Source: Albugo candida (taxonomy: Eukaryota > Oomycota > Peronosporomycetes > Albuginales > Albuginaceae). Taken from it: a DNA stretch of 64,000 nt. The stretch covers positions 1,154,498-1,218,497 of the forward strand of contig CAJNAR010000145.1 in NCBI GenBank assembly GCA_905220665.1, read 5' to 3'. A model generated the notes under the pieces. The model was not told the origin of the DNA. It searched no databases and saw nothing but the letters and a program-made list of their open reading frames with translations. The position numbers and the translations under genes were made by a program. Every line of letters starts with the position of its first letter. Position 1 is the stretch's first letter. Below are positions 1 through 10,538 of the stretch, in pieces.

Positions 1-1187
1 TGAGCGGTCTGAATTGTGCTTTGCGTTTGCTTCAGTATCCGTTTCACTTTGGAAGTGTAGAGATCACAAGATGCTATACTTTTCTGCTGGGCGTTGACGG
101 TCAATTGAGTCATTGTGGTCTTAAAATCTTGGACTTTGTGCAGTAATTGTCGATGTTTATCGAGTAATACACTTTTCACATTATCTGTGACGATTTTGGC
201 TTTATCCAGGAAATCATCCATCAAGTTTCGAAGGCCTGGAAGCGCACAAAGCTTTTCTATTTCTGCGTCTTCTTTGAACATGTCACTCACAAGCGTCTGA
301 TCCATGATGAAATGCTTAATCGATGGAAGTAGGAGAGGAATAGCTGTACCTCCAAAATAGTGATATTCGCCTCACGTAAAAGGACATAATACGTCTGTTC
401 TTCGACTTCTTTCGCTCGAGCAGCTTCATCAATGGCTTTCACTTCACGCATTTCTTCCAACTCGTCCATGTACTGGTCCCGAGCTTGTGAGATCTCATTG
501 TCTTCTATCAGAATGTAGTCGAGATATTGTAATTTTTCCAAATGGGCCAACACATAACTACAAAGACCGCTTAGTGCGATTCTCAATGATTCTCTCGAGG
601 TACAGTACGGGCGATATTCCGGATCCTGGCACAAAGGATTTCCACTCAGATTAAGAACACGGAGATTATCCAAGCATCGGAGGTATAAGAGTCCTTCGGT
701 TGCAGCCAATGCGTTATTCCCAATAGAAAACACCTAGATCGGTAATGAGAAGCCATCCTCACGTCAGGTACGAACCAACCTGAAGCTTTTGTAGCGTTTC
801 CAGATTTTCCAGCCTGGTGATTTGGTTGTTGAAAAGACTCAAGTCCGTGAGATTCACTAGTGTCTCGAGCCCTTGGATGCTTGCGATATTGTTGAATGAG
901 AGATCAAGCCATTGCAGCCGGGTCAGATGTCGAATACCGTGAATCTCTTGTATGATATTGTTATCGAGCTGAAGGCGAATCAGATTGGAAAATGGGCCAA
1001 GATTATCGATTTTAGCAATCTTTTGGAATGAAAGCGATAGCGATTGCAATTTATTAAAGTCAATCTTCTGCACTGACTCATGGATGGCGTCCGAATTGAC
1101 CGGATCCGCATCCGCGAGAACGAGTTTTTGGATGAGCTCATCGTGAATGACGGCAATTTCTTGGTGCCGGACACCCAACCGATGCAT
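1..1187 (-). CDS. DRC3: Dynein regulatory complex subunit 3 (DRC3/LRRC48-like), 3' end beyond the window
   Basis: Leucine-rich-repeat protein of the axonemal nexin-dynein regulatory complex, which controls flagellar beating. Exons on the minus strand are 1187-780, 733-350 and 296-1 (continuing off the window); introns 734-779 (46 nt) and 297-349 (53 nt) have GT..AG ends and keep the frame. The first exon carries consecutive LRRs (LQLDNNIIQEI, WLDLSFNNIASI, DLSLFNNQIT), the order and wording typical of LRRC48/DRC3; exon 2 has the last LRR (VLNLSGNPLC) and the LQYLDY cap; exon 3 is a charged coiled coil (FKEDAEIEKLCALPGL onward). The start at 1187 is preceded by an in-frame TGA, so no longer form exists in this exon. 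It is divergent from the ankyrin gene at 1317. The family is known from flagellated organisms, which suits zoospores. The missing C-terminus is a window effect. Confidence 0.85.
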
Positions 1188-1316
1188 TTTGTTGCTATGA
1201 GTTTTTTTTGGACATCAGGTGTCGCTTCGAGGTCATGAAGCAGCTCATGACGCACACGGAAGGCGTTCTCAGACTAGGTCGTTCCTGTAATCAGATACTC
1301 AGAGCTGATTCTAAGA

Positions 1317-2807
1317 ATGTCTACGAAATTTGAAGAATTTGCACATCATGTCGTTCAGTCTGCTTCTGTTGACGAATTTTCCGCATTTCAGAAGGAGAGC
1401 AAGCCTGACTACAATCTTCCAAACAATAAAGGATGGACGATTCTGATGAGTGCATGTGCTTACGGTGTGTAGTTTCATCTCCTTCATTGGCAGTTTAGTG
1501 ATAGTGGCGCATCTGTAGAGCGAGATGACCTAGTCGGCTTGATAATCGACAAAACTGAGAATATTGGAGCCTGCACCGTACTGAATCGTACCCACGTCTT
1601 GCATCTCGCTTGCATTAGTAAAAATGTTTGTCATGTTCACGGCCGAAAATCTCGCGATAATGCTCACTTTGTATAGCCAAAATTACTGCAGGAACTTGCA
1701 AGTTGTCCGGAACGTCGTGAAAAACTCGCTCGTCTTGTAAATCAACCCAATGCCCATGGTGATACACGTACGTGTCTTCCCCTTTCTAGCAGCAAGAAAA
1801 TCTCACACAATTGCTCAGCATTAATGATGGCCTGTGTGGCCAAAAACCTGGACGCTTGTGTGATTTTATGGAGCCTTGGAGCTGATTGCAGTCTGAAAAA
1901 CAAGAATGGAATGACGGCTTTGATGTGTGCTGCTCGAGTACAAGATAGCAATGACCAACACTCTGCTGTGAGTGTGTCGATTGTAAAAGGTTTGCTGGAG
2001 CGATTAGAAGCTGAAGATATACATTGTGTGGATGTCTTGAAACGGAATACAGCACTTCATATTGCAGTGCAAAGTGGGAATAAAGGCGGGGTGAAAGAGC
2101 TTGTGAAAGCCCCTGGAAAAAGTCTTCATGTGTACAATATGGATGGGTACACAGCCTACGCGTTGGCACAGCACATCAAGGCATCAGAGGAAGTGATTCA
2201 AATTTTGTGTGAGCACAGTGAGATGAAATTGGCGCCGTTGGACTTGAGTGAAGCGGAATGTGTCTTGCAATCCAAGAAAAAAGATGGAAAGCGAAAGTCT
2301 AAAACGAAGCGAAAACAGCTGAAAAACCGAAAGGATAATGCACAAATCCAAAAGGATGATCCTTTCCCTTATGTGAATCACTCTGAAAGCGTGCTAGCGG
2401 CTGTGGAAAAGTGTAATCAGGAACCTCGCATGCCCGTCGAATGCCAGGAAGCCATAGGACTGATCGACAGTGGGTTTACGGATGTGAAAGATGGCTCTGA
2501 TTATATTTATGACCAGTTGAATGCTTTTTTTCATTATTTGAACCCGCTCGCGCAAGAAATCGCGGTCAATGTCGACGCGTTTGTGGTATCGTGCCCGCGA
2601 CCCATTTTGCCTGAACCGGATTTAGATCGAAATATTGAGGAGATCCTGTCTTCATTGAGTATATCTCAGATAGAGACACTAGAGAATGCTCATTTGAGCG
2701 CATATAACGCGCTGAACGAGCGGAAACAGCTCAAAATGCGCGTGCTAGAGGCACAGCGTGTTGAAGAGAAACTTGCTCTACAGAAGATTTTGACAATACA
2801 AAATTAG
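1317..2807 (+). CDS. Ankyrin-repeat protein
   Basis: Four exons inferred: 1317-1466, 1494-1625, 1677-1767 and 1819-2807, giving about 453 residues. The joins give good ankyrin text: GWTILMSACAYG, then THVLHLACI, then NAHGDTPLMMACVAKNLDA, followed by NGMTALMCAA, NTALHIAVQSGNK and DGYTAYALAQH, so roughly five repeats in the first two thirds. A basic stretch follows (KKKDGKRKSKTKRKQ, about residue 260) and then a helical tail. Introns 2 (1626-1676, 51 nt) and 3 (1768-1818, 51 nt) are ordinary; intron 1 as read is only 27 nt and is uncertain, but the frame is stopped by TAG without some intron there. No enzymatic domain is seen; such proteins are adaptors. Function is not assigned beyond the repeat class. 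Confidence 0.75.
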
Positions 2808-2878
2808 TTTAACATTCGCGCAACATTGAATGCATACGTGCAACATCGGATGGTTTCGCGGTCAATTGCGCGCAAATA

Positions 2879-3415
2879 ATGACGGAAAGAAATGTGAAAT
2901 TAAGTTCTACTTCAACCTTATCACCTCTGATTTGTAAGATTCAGCTGAGAGAGAAATGCATACAACGGATTCATGCGAACAGAAAGGATACATTGCGGAG
3001 AGCGCGACGTTTAGACGGAGAAATGGCTGCGAACGGACGAGATAACACGCAGAATGAGCACATATCGAGTCAGTTGCAGCGAGACAGCGCGTCTTTACAT
3101 CAACAGCATTATATCTCTGCGCAGAATCAATCTGACGTGAAAAGTACACGTCAGAAGAAGCCCCAAGTCGTTGAAAGATGTCCGCTGCAACTTGAAGACT
3201 TGATGGAAACGGGAAAGCTTTCTGACGCAGAGTATTGGGACATTGTTCACTCGTTGGAAGAAGAAATCTTAAATGACGCCAACGAATTAGAGCGTTACCA
3301 TTTTCAAAGTGGCGAAGACGAAATCTTGGCGGAAGAAATGATGCGTTTTGAAGGGGACTCGTTGGCTGCACTGTTACAGAACATTGACATCGATGTGGAG
3401 AGCATTAATAAGTGA
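2879..3415 (+). CDS. Small charged protein, RPA-interacting-protein-like (tentative)
   Basis: Single exon of 178 residues starting at an ATG 71 bases after the ankyrin gene. The N-terminal segment (residues about 19-45, KIQLREKCIQRIHANRKDTL) resembles the basic helix at the start of RPA-interacting proteins (RPAIN), which carry replication protein A into the nucleus. The acidic helical part near residues 105-165 (LEDLMETGKL, HSLEEEILNDANELERYHF) resembles their middle region. The C-terminal cysteine-rich zinc finger of animal RPAIN is absent, so this is either a divergent or short family member or an unrelated helical protein. The gene is convergent with the TMEM128-like gene, with 29 bases between stop codons. 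Confidence 0.4.
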   Translation: MTERNVKLSSTSTLSPLICKIQLREKCIQRIHANRKDTLRRARRLDGEMAANGRDNTQNEHISSQLQRDSASLHQQHYISAQNQSDVKSTRQKKPQVVERCPLQLEDLMETGKLSDAEYWDIVHSLEEEILNDANELERYHFQSGEDEILAEEMMRFEGDSLAALLQNIDIDVESINK

Positions 3416-3444
3416 AAGCAAATTATAATTTTGTTAAAATAAAA

Positions 3445-4091
3445 TCATATTGAAGGGAGGAAATGAGCTGTCATCAGTGAAGCGATAAAGAAGAGAGATA
3501 AAACAGCTGGAGTTAAAACGCCCCAAACCGGCCAAAACGCACAATGAAAGCAAAAGGAAGCACTGAACCCGGCCATTGTCGCTGTTGGAATCATTCGCGG
3601 GCAATACACGCTCCATTCTAATCGGATCTTCTGTACGTATGGCAGCCAAATCGCTAAATAACATGTTATGCAAGCATAAAGTCCCGATAGAAGTACCGCA
3701 ACATGAAAGAAGCCTCTACATTCATTCAATCAGCTCTGAACGCAGTACGGGCGCATACATTAACTCACGTGCGGACGCGAGTATCGTAAAATATCACATG
3801 GACAATATCCAGATAACGTGCTGCAATTATTGCTGCCACTATCCATAAGAGCGCATGCAATTTTGTGCTGTATAACTCTGCTCGTTGCGATCTTGATCGT
3901 GCATGCGCTTTCTTCGCTGTGCTCTCATCGCGTTCCTCGCTTGGATACTGTACTTCACTCAACAATTCGGATTCCTCGGAGTCGTTATCGAAGCTGCAAG
4001 ACCCGTGCTCCAGTGCCAGCAGCGAAGAGGAAACGGATTCTTCATCAATCACTGCCGTAATTCGCGGATTCGAGCGAGTTCTTGCGGTCAT
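3445..4091 (-). CDS. TMEM128-like four-helix membrane protein
   Basis: Two exons, 4091-3769 and 3715-3445, joined across a 53-nt GT..AG intron (3716-3768), give 197 residues. The first about 75 residues are soluble and acidic/serine-rich; then come four hydrophobic segments: LLWIVAAIIAARYLDIVHV, GFFHVAVLLSGLYACITCYL, MAGFSASFCFHCAFWPVWGV and LTPAVLSLFFIASLMTAHFL. The closing motif with FWPVWGxLTP and the spacing of the helices match the eukaryotic TMEM128 family as I remember it. Its molecular role in the family is poorly known; an endomembrane location is likely. The start ATG at 4091 is the first in the exon. Alternative: another small tetraspan family. Confidence 0.6.
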
Positions 4092-4154
4092 TTCAGAATC
4101 AGAAAAGAATCAGACACAGGATCAGAACGGGATGGAATTTAGGAAAGAATCAGA

Positions 4155-5350
4155 TTAGGTCTCGACATAATTCCATCCTACTGTGCGAAGAAAACCGCGA
4201 ACAATTGACTTTTCATCTTCGCACGACACGTCCACTTTGGTCAGGGTGTTGTTTGTCTCCTTATTTGTCCATGAAGAGCAAGTGAGAGGCTTTCCGAGCG
4301 GGATGCATCGTTTCTCGTGCTCACTTGCAAACACAAATGAGGCCAAAAGTGGCAATTTTGGCACCCTATCTTGTCGTTGTAGTATCGCCATCAAGTTACC
4401 AACTGTCCACATTAGAGGTGTTTCTAATCTTCCGTACTGTTCCAATCCGAATCCAGCCACACTCACGTCCATAAAGTCTAAGAGTTTGCTTTTAGAACAG
4501 CTAATAGTTGATACAATTTTCTCGTTCAAGTCTTGTCGTGCTTCAAGCTGGGGATCTAATTGTGCAACGGATTTAGAGAGGGGCACCATCAGTATCTCCT
4601 GTTTGAACGGAATAGAAAAAGTGGTGACAGATTGCCAAACACATCCTTTCTCATCGTATAAATCTGTTTGTATATCAAACTCAATCTCAGTCTCCAAAAA
4701 TCGTTTCTTCTGGAGGATCATCAGGCACTACAAAGTCGTCAGAGCGGTAAGTTCTATGTCGTAGTGTGTACAAACCTGGAAGCCAACAAAATCACTTGTA
4801 ACAAGCGAAGAATCTTCAGCCGTCTCTGACTCCTCGAGCACTACCGGTACTTGATCCGGGAATTGCATATTGAGTTGTCGAAGTTGACAAACTGACAATG
4901 CTTTAATATGAGCAGACTCGACACTTGCTGGAAACTTGGAATGACCAAGTATTTGGAGAAACAAGCTACTGATAGCGATTTGAGGAAAGATGAACGGGAT
5001 CGTCTCCAATTTGAGCTGTTCGTAGCCCAAAGTTGCAGTGAGTTTAGCAAAATCCGATGAAAGTAAAGCAAAGCGACACTGGAGATTTATCATCGGGCAA
5101 GGAGATCGAAGTATACTTTTTTTCCATCCCCATTTCGTGTATTTCGAGAGCCGGCAGCGCCACAGAAATTCACGAGTACCGAGATCCGAAGGCGATGGTA
5201 AAGCTGGGAAACTGCAAAGCGACCAATGAGGATTTCAAAAGTCACATCAATTTAGTACCTGCGAGCGAGATCATGATCCCACGTGATGAAAATATACAGC
5301 AAAGGCGTCAAAATGGCGACAAATATCAAGCAAACAATCCATGCAGTCAT
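4155..5350 (-). CDS. Membrane-anchored double-hotdog (MaoC-like) protein
   Basis: Three exons, 5350-5259, 5211-4776 and 4727-4155, give 366 residues; introns 5212-5258 (47 nt) and 4728-4775 (48 nt) are GT..AG and keep frame. Residues 1-22 form a signal anchor (MTAWIVCLIFVAILTPLLYIF). The middle has the hotdog pattern seen in MaoC-like dehydratases (IPFIFPQIAISSLFLQIL..FPASVESAHIKA, corresponding to the family's 'YPHvLaFPL..FP..GLvHvrN'), followed by a strand-rich region (ETEIEFDIQTDLYDEKGCVW). The last third contains ETPLMWTVGNLMAIL, which aligns with the 'aHGMWtlGraL' helix of a second hotdog. Known relatives hydrate enoyl thioesters in fatty-acid metabolism, but I do not see the canonical D..H pair, so activity is doubtful. 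It may be a structural or substrate-binding hotdog protein at the ER. Confidence 0.55.
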
Positions 5351-5524
5351 ATTATGTAGTCTACATTATAATAAACCCCTACATTAGTGTTCCACAAATC
5401 AAATCATATCAACCAATCAAATACATGTCGTCCAATTGCAGCGACAACATGAGCGTTCATGGAATCATTTCACATTCCGTGAATCAGTCCGACGTTGTGG
5501 TACCACTCTCTCCACCGCGGCAGT

Positions 5525-7246
5525 ATGCGTGTAGCCTTCGCATCGGTTGATTCCTTCATGGATCATTTGAACGGCTCCATCGTGCGGAGCGATTCGAATC
5601 GCTATACTTTCAGCCCAGAAACCACCTTCCTCCCTTCCCCACGTTCCTCTCAGCCTCCGTGTATGACGCCCGAAGCCGCAGAACCACTTCCACTCCGCTC
5701 AATCTTGCGAAAAGAGCCGATACAGACTGATTATCACGCTTCAATGGACGGATTGGAAATGCGCGATATGTTTGCAACTGGAATCAATCAACGAGATTCC
5801 ATCAGCTTGATCATGATTCTCGGCTCGGCGATTTCTGGGATTGCGCTTGGATTCATCCTCAGTGGCTACGAAATAGGCGAAGATGCGACCCGATGGCTTG
5901 AATTACCCGGTCATTTGTTTATTAAAGCGCTGAAATGTCTGATTGTTCCGATGGTTTTTTGCAGCATTGTAACTTGTATCGCCGAATTTATAGCTGTTGG
6001 GCACGAGGTCGCAGTTGGAGCACGTACGATCGTCGCATTTGTGAGTATGACACTTCTTTCATCGTTCACGGGAACCTTTTTCGGATGGCTATTTCTTCCA
6101 TTTTTTCGTGTGCAAAAGACACTTTTGTACACGGAAGATGTCGTCCCAACACTCGCGCTTCGATGTCCCGATGGACGATATCTCACTCAGCTCGTCAACG
6201 ATACGATTGTCTGTATGGCCACTCGGAATAAAACGGAAAGCGCACAATTCGAACTCGATGATATTTCATACACATTTGCATCAAAGTCTCCAACATTTGT
6301 CAATTTATCAGTATCCAAAGAGATCTTTGGCCTCTTGAACCAACTCATTCCAACTAATGTGTTGGAAGCTTTTGTGGAAGGCTCCACGCTCGGTGTCATC
6401 TCCTTCGCGATTCTGTTTGGTGTCGCCATCACCAAAAGCTTCCGACCGACAAAAGAAGTGACGGAAAATTACCCGCTTTTGCTCATCACGCAAGTTGGAA
6501 TTCTTGTTCGAATGATTCTCAATGGCGTTATGGCAGTCCTTCCCATTGCGATTATCTCACTTCTCGCAGGTGCGATCGTCAAACTCCCGTGTTCATTGGA
6601 ATTAGTAAAAAGTGTTGGATTTCTCGGATTCGCATTGCTATCGGCGCTGGTGACTGTGACATTTGGAGTCCTTGGACTTACGATGCTCTTAATTGCCAGA
6701 CGAAATGTGTTCTCCTACCTGAAAGCGATCATTCCAGCGCAAATCTTCATCGCAAGCTATTGTTCTTCCATCGCCACTTTGCCTGTAACGATACGATGCG
6801 TGGAATCGACTCGGGAAGTGCCTACCTCTATCGCGCGATTTGTATTATCGCTGGGAGCAAGTTGCAATCTGAATGGAACTGCAGTGTACATGCCATTAGC
6901 TTGCTTGTTTATGGCCAAAATAAGCGGAATCGAAGCTCATTTGACTATCATGTCGTACATCCGACTCGCATTAGTAAGTGCGATTGCTTCATATGGCGTT
7001 GCTCCTGTTCCACATTCCGGTCTTGTGATGATTATGACCATATGGAAAACAGTATTTCACACAGATGTCCCGGCCGTATTCTCCATTATGGTCGGCGTCG
7101 ATTGGCTTTTGGATCGTGCGTGTGCGGTTGTGAATGTGACAAATGACGCTTTACTAGCACGAATCATTGTTGGCCGCATCAAGGATCCCGGACCACCGGC
7201 TCCGATTGTCACCTTTGGACCAGTGTTTCATCACGAGCCGAAATGA
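5525..7246 (+). CDS. SLC1-family amino-acid:cation symporter, ASCT-like
   Basis: A plasma-membrane Na+-coupled (or exchange) transporter of the glutamate/neutral amino-acid family. From the ATG at 5525 the protein has 573 residues; an in-frame TGA lies just upstream in this frame. An alternative N-terminus beginning at the ATG at 5426 in another frame would need an intron near 5520. Family signatures: HP1 serine-rich tip CSSIATLP (about residues 411-418, cf. SSSSATLP), NLNGTAVY (about 446-453, cf. NMDGTALY, sodium-binding helix 7) and HP2/TM8 DWLLDRACAVVNVTNDAL (about 527-544). A long loop between TM3 and TM4 carries potential N-glycosylation sites (NDT, NKT, NLS). The arginine that holds the acidic side chain in glutamate transporters is Cys533 here, as in ASCT neutral amino-acid exchangers. 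Single exon; convergent with ADA2. Confidence 0.92.
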   Translation: MRVAFASVDSFMDHLNGSIVRSDSNRYTFSPETTFLPSPRSSQPPCMTPEAAEPLPLRSILRKEPIQTDYHASMDGLEMRDMFATGINQRDSISLIMILGSAISGIALGFILSGYEIGEDATRWLELPGHLFIKALKCLIVPMVFCSIVTCIAEFIAVGHEVAVGARTIVAFVSMTLLSSFTGTFFGWLFLPFFRVQKTLLYTEDVVPTLALRCPDGRYLTQLVNDTIVCMATRNKTESAQFELDDISYTFASKSPTFVNLSVSKEIFGLLNQLIPTNVLEAFVEGSTLGVISFAILFGVAITKSFRPTKEVTENYPLLLITQVGILVRMILNGVMAVLPIAIISLLAGAIVKLPCSLELVKSVGFLGFALLSALVTVTFGVLGLTMLLIARRNVFSYLKAIIPAQIFIASYCSSIATLPVTIRCVESTREVPTSIARFVLSLGASCNLNGTAVYMPLACLFMAKISGIEAHLTIMSYIRLALVSAIASYGVAPVPHSGLVMIMTIWKTVFHTDVPAVFSIMVGVDWLLDRACAVVNVTNDALLARIIVGRIKDPGPPAPIVTFGPVFHHEPK

Positions 7247-7334
7247 ATTCGATTTCAGATTGAGACGAATGGTAGCTTTCAGCGAGTGGTGGAGTGTTCT
7301 TCCAGTACTTTGGAGGTGACGCTCTCTTGACACG

Positions 7335-9209
7335 TCAATTCTTCGCTGCTGGTTTCAGTACAATGGGCTCGTGTGCTATCTGAAGCAACTCTGAGAAAGA
7401 AACGCTCATCAAATCACATCGAAATCGTACCTGAAATCAGTCTGGGCTCACGTTGGACCCATCCACAACTGACAAAGAAATCATAGATATCTTCAGATTT
7501 TTCAACGTCTACCACAACGGGATGAGGGTCAAATAATAACCATCAGGAAGCAGCATTATCTACCGAGCTTTACGATCTGTTGAGCTGCATCTGGTGTCAA
7601 GTATCCCATTCGGTAACACTCGCGTATCAAAACGTCTTTGATGACCAAATAATGCTACAGAACGCGACGTTAGCAACAGGGAACGTCTTACGTGTAGGGA
7701 GAAACCTACTTTTGGCAAGAGCTGGAGTTTACTGCAAAGCTCCTTCTCGGTTGGTGCGAGAAGATGAGCTCCTGGTGCTCCATCCACTAGCGAAGTCGCA
7801 ATCCGTTTCGACGTTCCTCGACCAGCATCCTCGCCTGCTTCATCCACTCGAGATCGCTTGTTGCTCGACGTATCGCTAACGTCTTCGTCCTGAAGTCCAG
7901 TAAAACGCTCTCGATATCGACTTGCTCGATCTTTCCCATTATAAGTTGATCGTGTTGAATCATATAAATAGGAGGCATTATCCCTCTGCTTTTGCATCGC
8001 CAACTCAGTCTCTCGCTTCTTCTTCTCTTGCTCATACAATTCAGCTTCAGCGAGTGTTTTGATCCCATTCCGTCGATATTCCTGCAATAAGACAATCTGT
8101 TTCTGCAAACGCATCGCTGTGATAAGTCCTTGAATCAACTCTTCATGCTCTTGACGAGTGTGGAAGCGAGCAAATGGACGCATCTGAGCAATAATCTCCC
8201 GCTCTTCTTTGGGTCGCCTTCGTTCCACTTGCAGATGCTTCTTATAATCCAACAAGCCGTGCTCGATCACAAATTGTTTCCGACGCGCTCGTTCATCCAA
8301 TTTCGAGTTATAAATTTCGATCACTTTGAGCTTAAGCGCTCGTTCTGTCGGACTATCATCCTCTGCAAACTCCATATCCGATAGTATGACCTCAGCATCA
8401 TTGTCGTATTCCACATCGAAATCTCCTCTCAGTGGCATGTAACCAGCCAATTCTGTTCCTACCATCTGCTTGACTGGAGTCGTTCCCGTATTAGTTCTCA
8501 CTTGTTTGCCTTCTTCTTGATCATTCTTCATCTTCTTTACCGGCGTGGAAGGAGCCTCTTCCTCCACTGAAGAAGCCCGTGCATCTCTGTGTTCGCTCTG
8601 ATTCACATGATCTACTTGCTGAGAGCCACATGTATCATCTAAGAACTGCGGAAGCTGATCTTCCTGACTCAAATACGCATTCATATAATGTGCTTCACAT
8701 TTCTTCTCACTCTTTGTACCAATGTAATCCGCAATATCTTTCCAATTTCCCATTCCAAACAGCTTGATACCGTCCAATAAGAGGAGATCCTCCTCAGCAG
8801 TCCAATCGGTGCTTCCAATATCTTTAAATGGCGATTTTGTGCCGTTGTTTTGCTCAATCGCGGAATCCTTCAGAGTAATCGCTCGTTTTGAGTCTTTTAC
8901 GAGCGGAAACGCTAAACAATCCGAAACATTATAACTGTGTGTTTTCTTATGCTGTGCGACTTCGCTTCCTACTGCAAAACACTCGACACACAGCTCGATG
9001 ACAGGCGGCAGTGAGGCGCTGGTAGAAGCGCATTCGTTGCATGTTATGCGAATCGTACGAGAAAGATCTTTATGGCAACTAACGCAGTTCTTAGGTCGCT
9101 CCGTTACCTTGAAACAAGACTCTTCTCCGTCCTTTGACGTCTCTGCGACTTTATCATTGGTTTCGTGCTTGATTTCACTTTCATCGTCGCGGATCACGGG
9201 CGCCGCCAT
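7335..9209 (-). CDS. ADA2: Transcriptional adaptor ADA2 (SAGA/ATAC histone acetyltransferase subunit)
   Basis: Nuclear adaptor that binds and stimulates GCN5. Exons 9209-7710, 7654-7564, 7508-7431 and 7390-7335 (introns 55, 55 and 40 nt, all GT..AG) give 574 residues. Domains in order: ZZ zinc finger about 41-100 (CVSCHKDL..CNEC..CVECF..HKKTHSY); SANT/Myb domain about 135-180 (DWTAEEDLLLLDGIKLFGMGNW); the ADA2 central domain about 255-410 (GYMPLRGDFDVEYDNDAE, then the RRKQFVIEHGLLDYKK segment); and a SWIRM domain at the C-terminus (ELCSKLQLLPK / HYLVIKDVLIRECYRMGYL / DFFVSCGWV) that appears only after removing the last three introns. The 40-nt final intron is the least certain; without it translation would stop a few codons after PRLIS. 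Confidence 0.93.
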
Positions 9210-9268
9210 TGGAAGATTTTGAAATAGTGTTGAGAAATGTATGCATTCTATTTGTACATTATTCTAGG

Positions 9269-10538
9269 TCATTTGCCATATCGACGTTGCCGTCGGCTAT
9301 ATTCGTGCAAAAGCGCTTGAAAATCTTGCTTTTGGAATTCCGGCCATAATTTATCTGCAAAAATAAGTTCCGTATAAGCAATTTGATACAGTAAAAAGTT
9401 ACTGATTCGATGCTCGCCCGATGTACGCAGCAATACGTCCGGATCAGGTGAGTCTCTAATGCGTAGTGAATGATTAAAGAGTGATGGACGTTCAAGCATC
9501 GTATACCTTGTCAATAAGTGATTGCTGACAACAGTCTCATCAATGTCAGCAGCGCGCATGCAGCCAGACTCTATTTTCTCGCCAATTTGCTTGAAAGCAC
9601 AGACGAGTTCCTCACGCGCACCATAACTAATAAACAGACATAAGCGGAAGTGTTATCTCACTCGAGTCAAACGCATTTTGTACCTCGCACATATGTTAAG
9701 CTGTAGTGTTTGACACTCGGCGGTTGTCTTCTCCGTATCCTGGATCGCAGTGACGACATGCTTAGGTAGTTTGGTGCTGTTTGTTACATGGACTCGAATC
9801 CGGATATCTTTCTGGATTGCCCGTGGTATAATTTCATGCATGAATTGGTCAAAGAGGGCTAGCAGCGTGTCGATTTCATCTTGCGGACGACTCCAGTTTT
9901 CTTGTCAGCAAAACTCAGCAAGGTCGAAAGAGGAATTGTCATGTGGCTCCTCACCGCTCGAAAATGCATACACTGTGAGAATCTCTACACCATACTCAAT
10001 GCACCAGTCTATAAATGAGACGAGTGTTTTACTTCCATCAGCATGACCGCGAACGCTAAGCCCATATTTCGCTTTTCCAAATCGTCGATTACCGTCCATG
10101 ATAACAGCAAGATGCTTTGGTATCTATAGGATATACGGTATGAATGCATCAAAGCTAATAACAGGAACACGGAGGTCAACGTACCTTGTACTTGCCTGCT
10201 GGTAGCGAGCTGGGAACCTGACATGTAAATTGTCTGCTGATTTGATAGAAACGACCAAAAAAAGCAAGCAAGGAATGCACGGTTTTTTGCAGGTAGGATT
10301 CATCAATGATGTGTAATTTTCTATCCTGGATTGGCTTCAATGCACAAAAAATCATGAGGCTGATAATGATGATCAAGCACATGATGGCGACTGGTAATCC
10401 CACGAGGAACCACGCTTCTGTGTGCAATGAGACCGGCCAGAAACCGAGAAAATGGACATTTTTTCCGATAGTACTCATTGTCTGGCGACTTTGTATCGCT
10501 CGTATACCAAGCAATACGTTGGTGCTCTCTGTTACCAT
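9269..10538 (-). CDS. cis-Prenyltransferase (dehydrodolichyl / polyprenyl diphosphate synthase)
   Basis: Condenses isopentenyl diphosphate in cis to make the polyprenyl diphosphate that becomes dolichol for protein glycosylation. Exons 10538-10185, 10123-9955, 9900-9684 and 9626-9269 give 365 residues; introns of 61, 54 and 57 nt are GT..AG. Signatures: HLAVIMDGNRRF with the catalytic Asp at about residue 128, TVYAFSSENW restored by an intron, LNICASYGAREEL restored by another, and DVLLRTSGEHRISNFLL with the RxSGE..R..NF substrate motif, ending LIFADKLWPEF. Unlike bacterial enzymes it has about 117 extra N-terminal residues with one strong membrane helix (VGLPVAIMCLIIIISLMIFC), so it is probably ER-anchored. 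Only 59 bases separate it from the start of ADA2. Confidence 0.92.

Noticed and set aside
4183..4764. 193-codon plus-strand ORF over the hotdog gene
   Set aside because: Serine-rich shadow; the minus-strand gene has three exons that join in frame with domain signatures.
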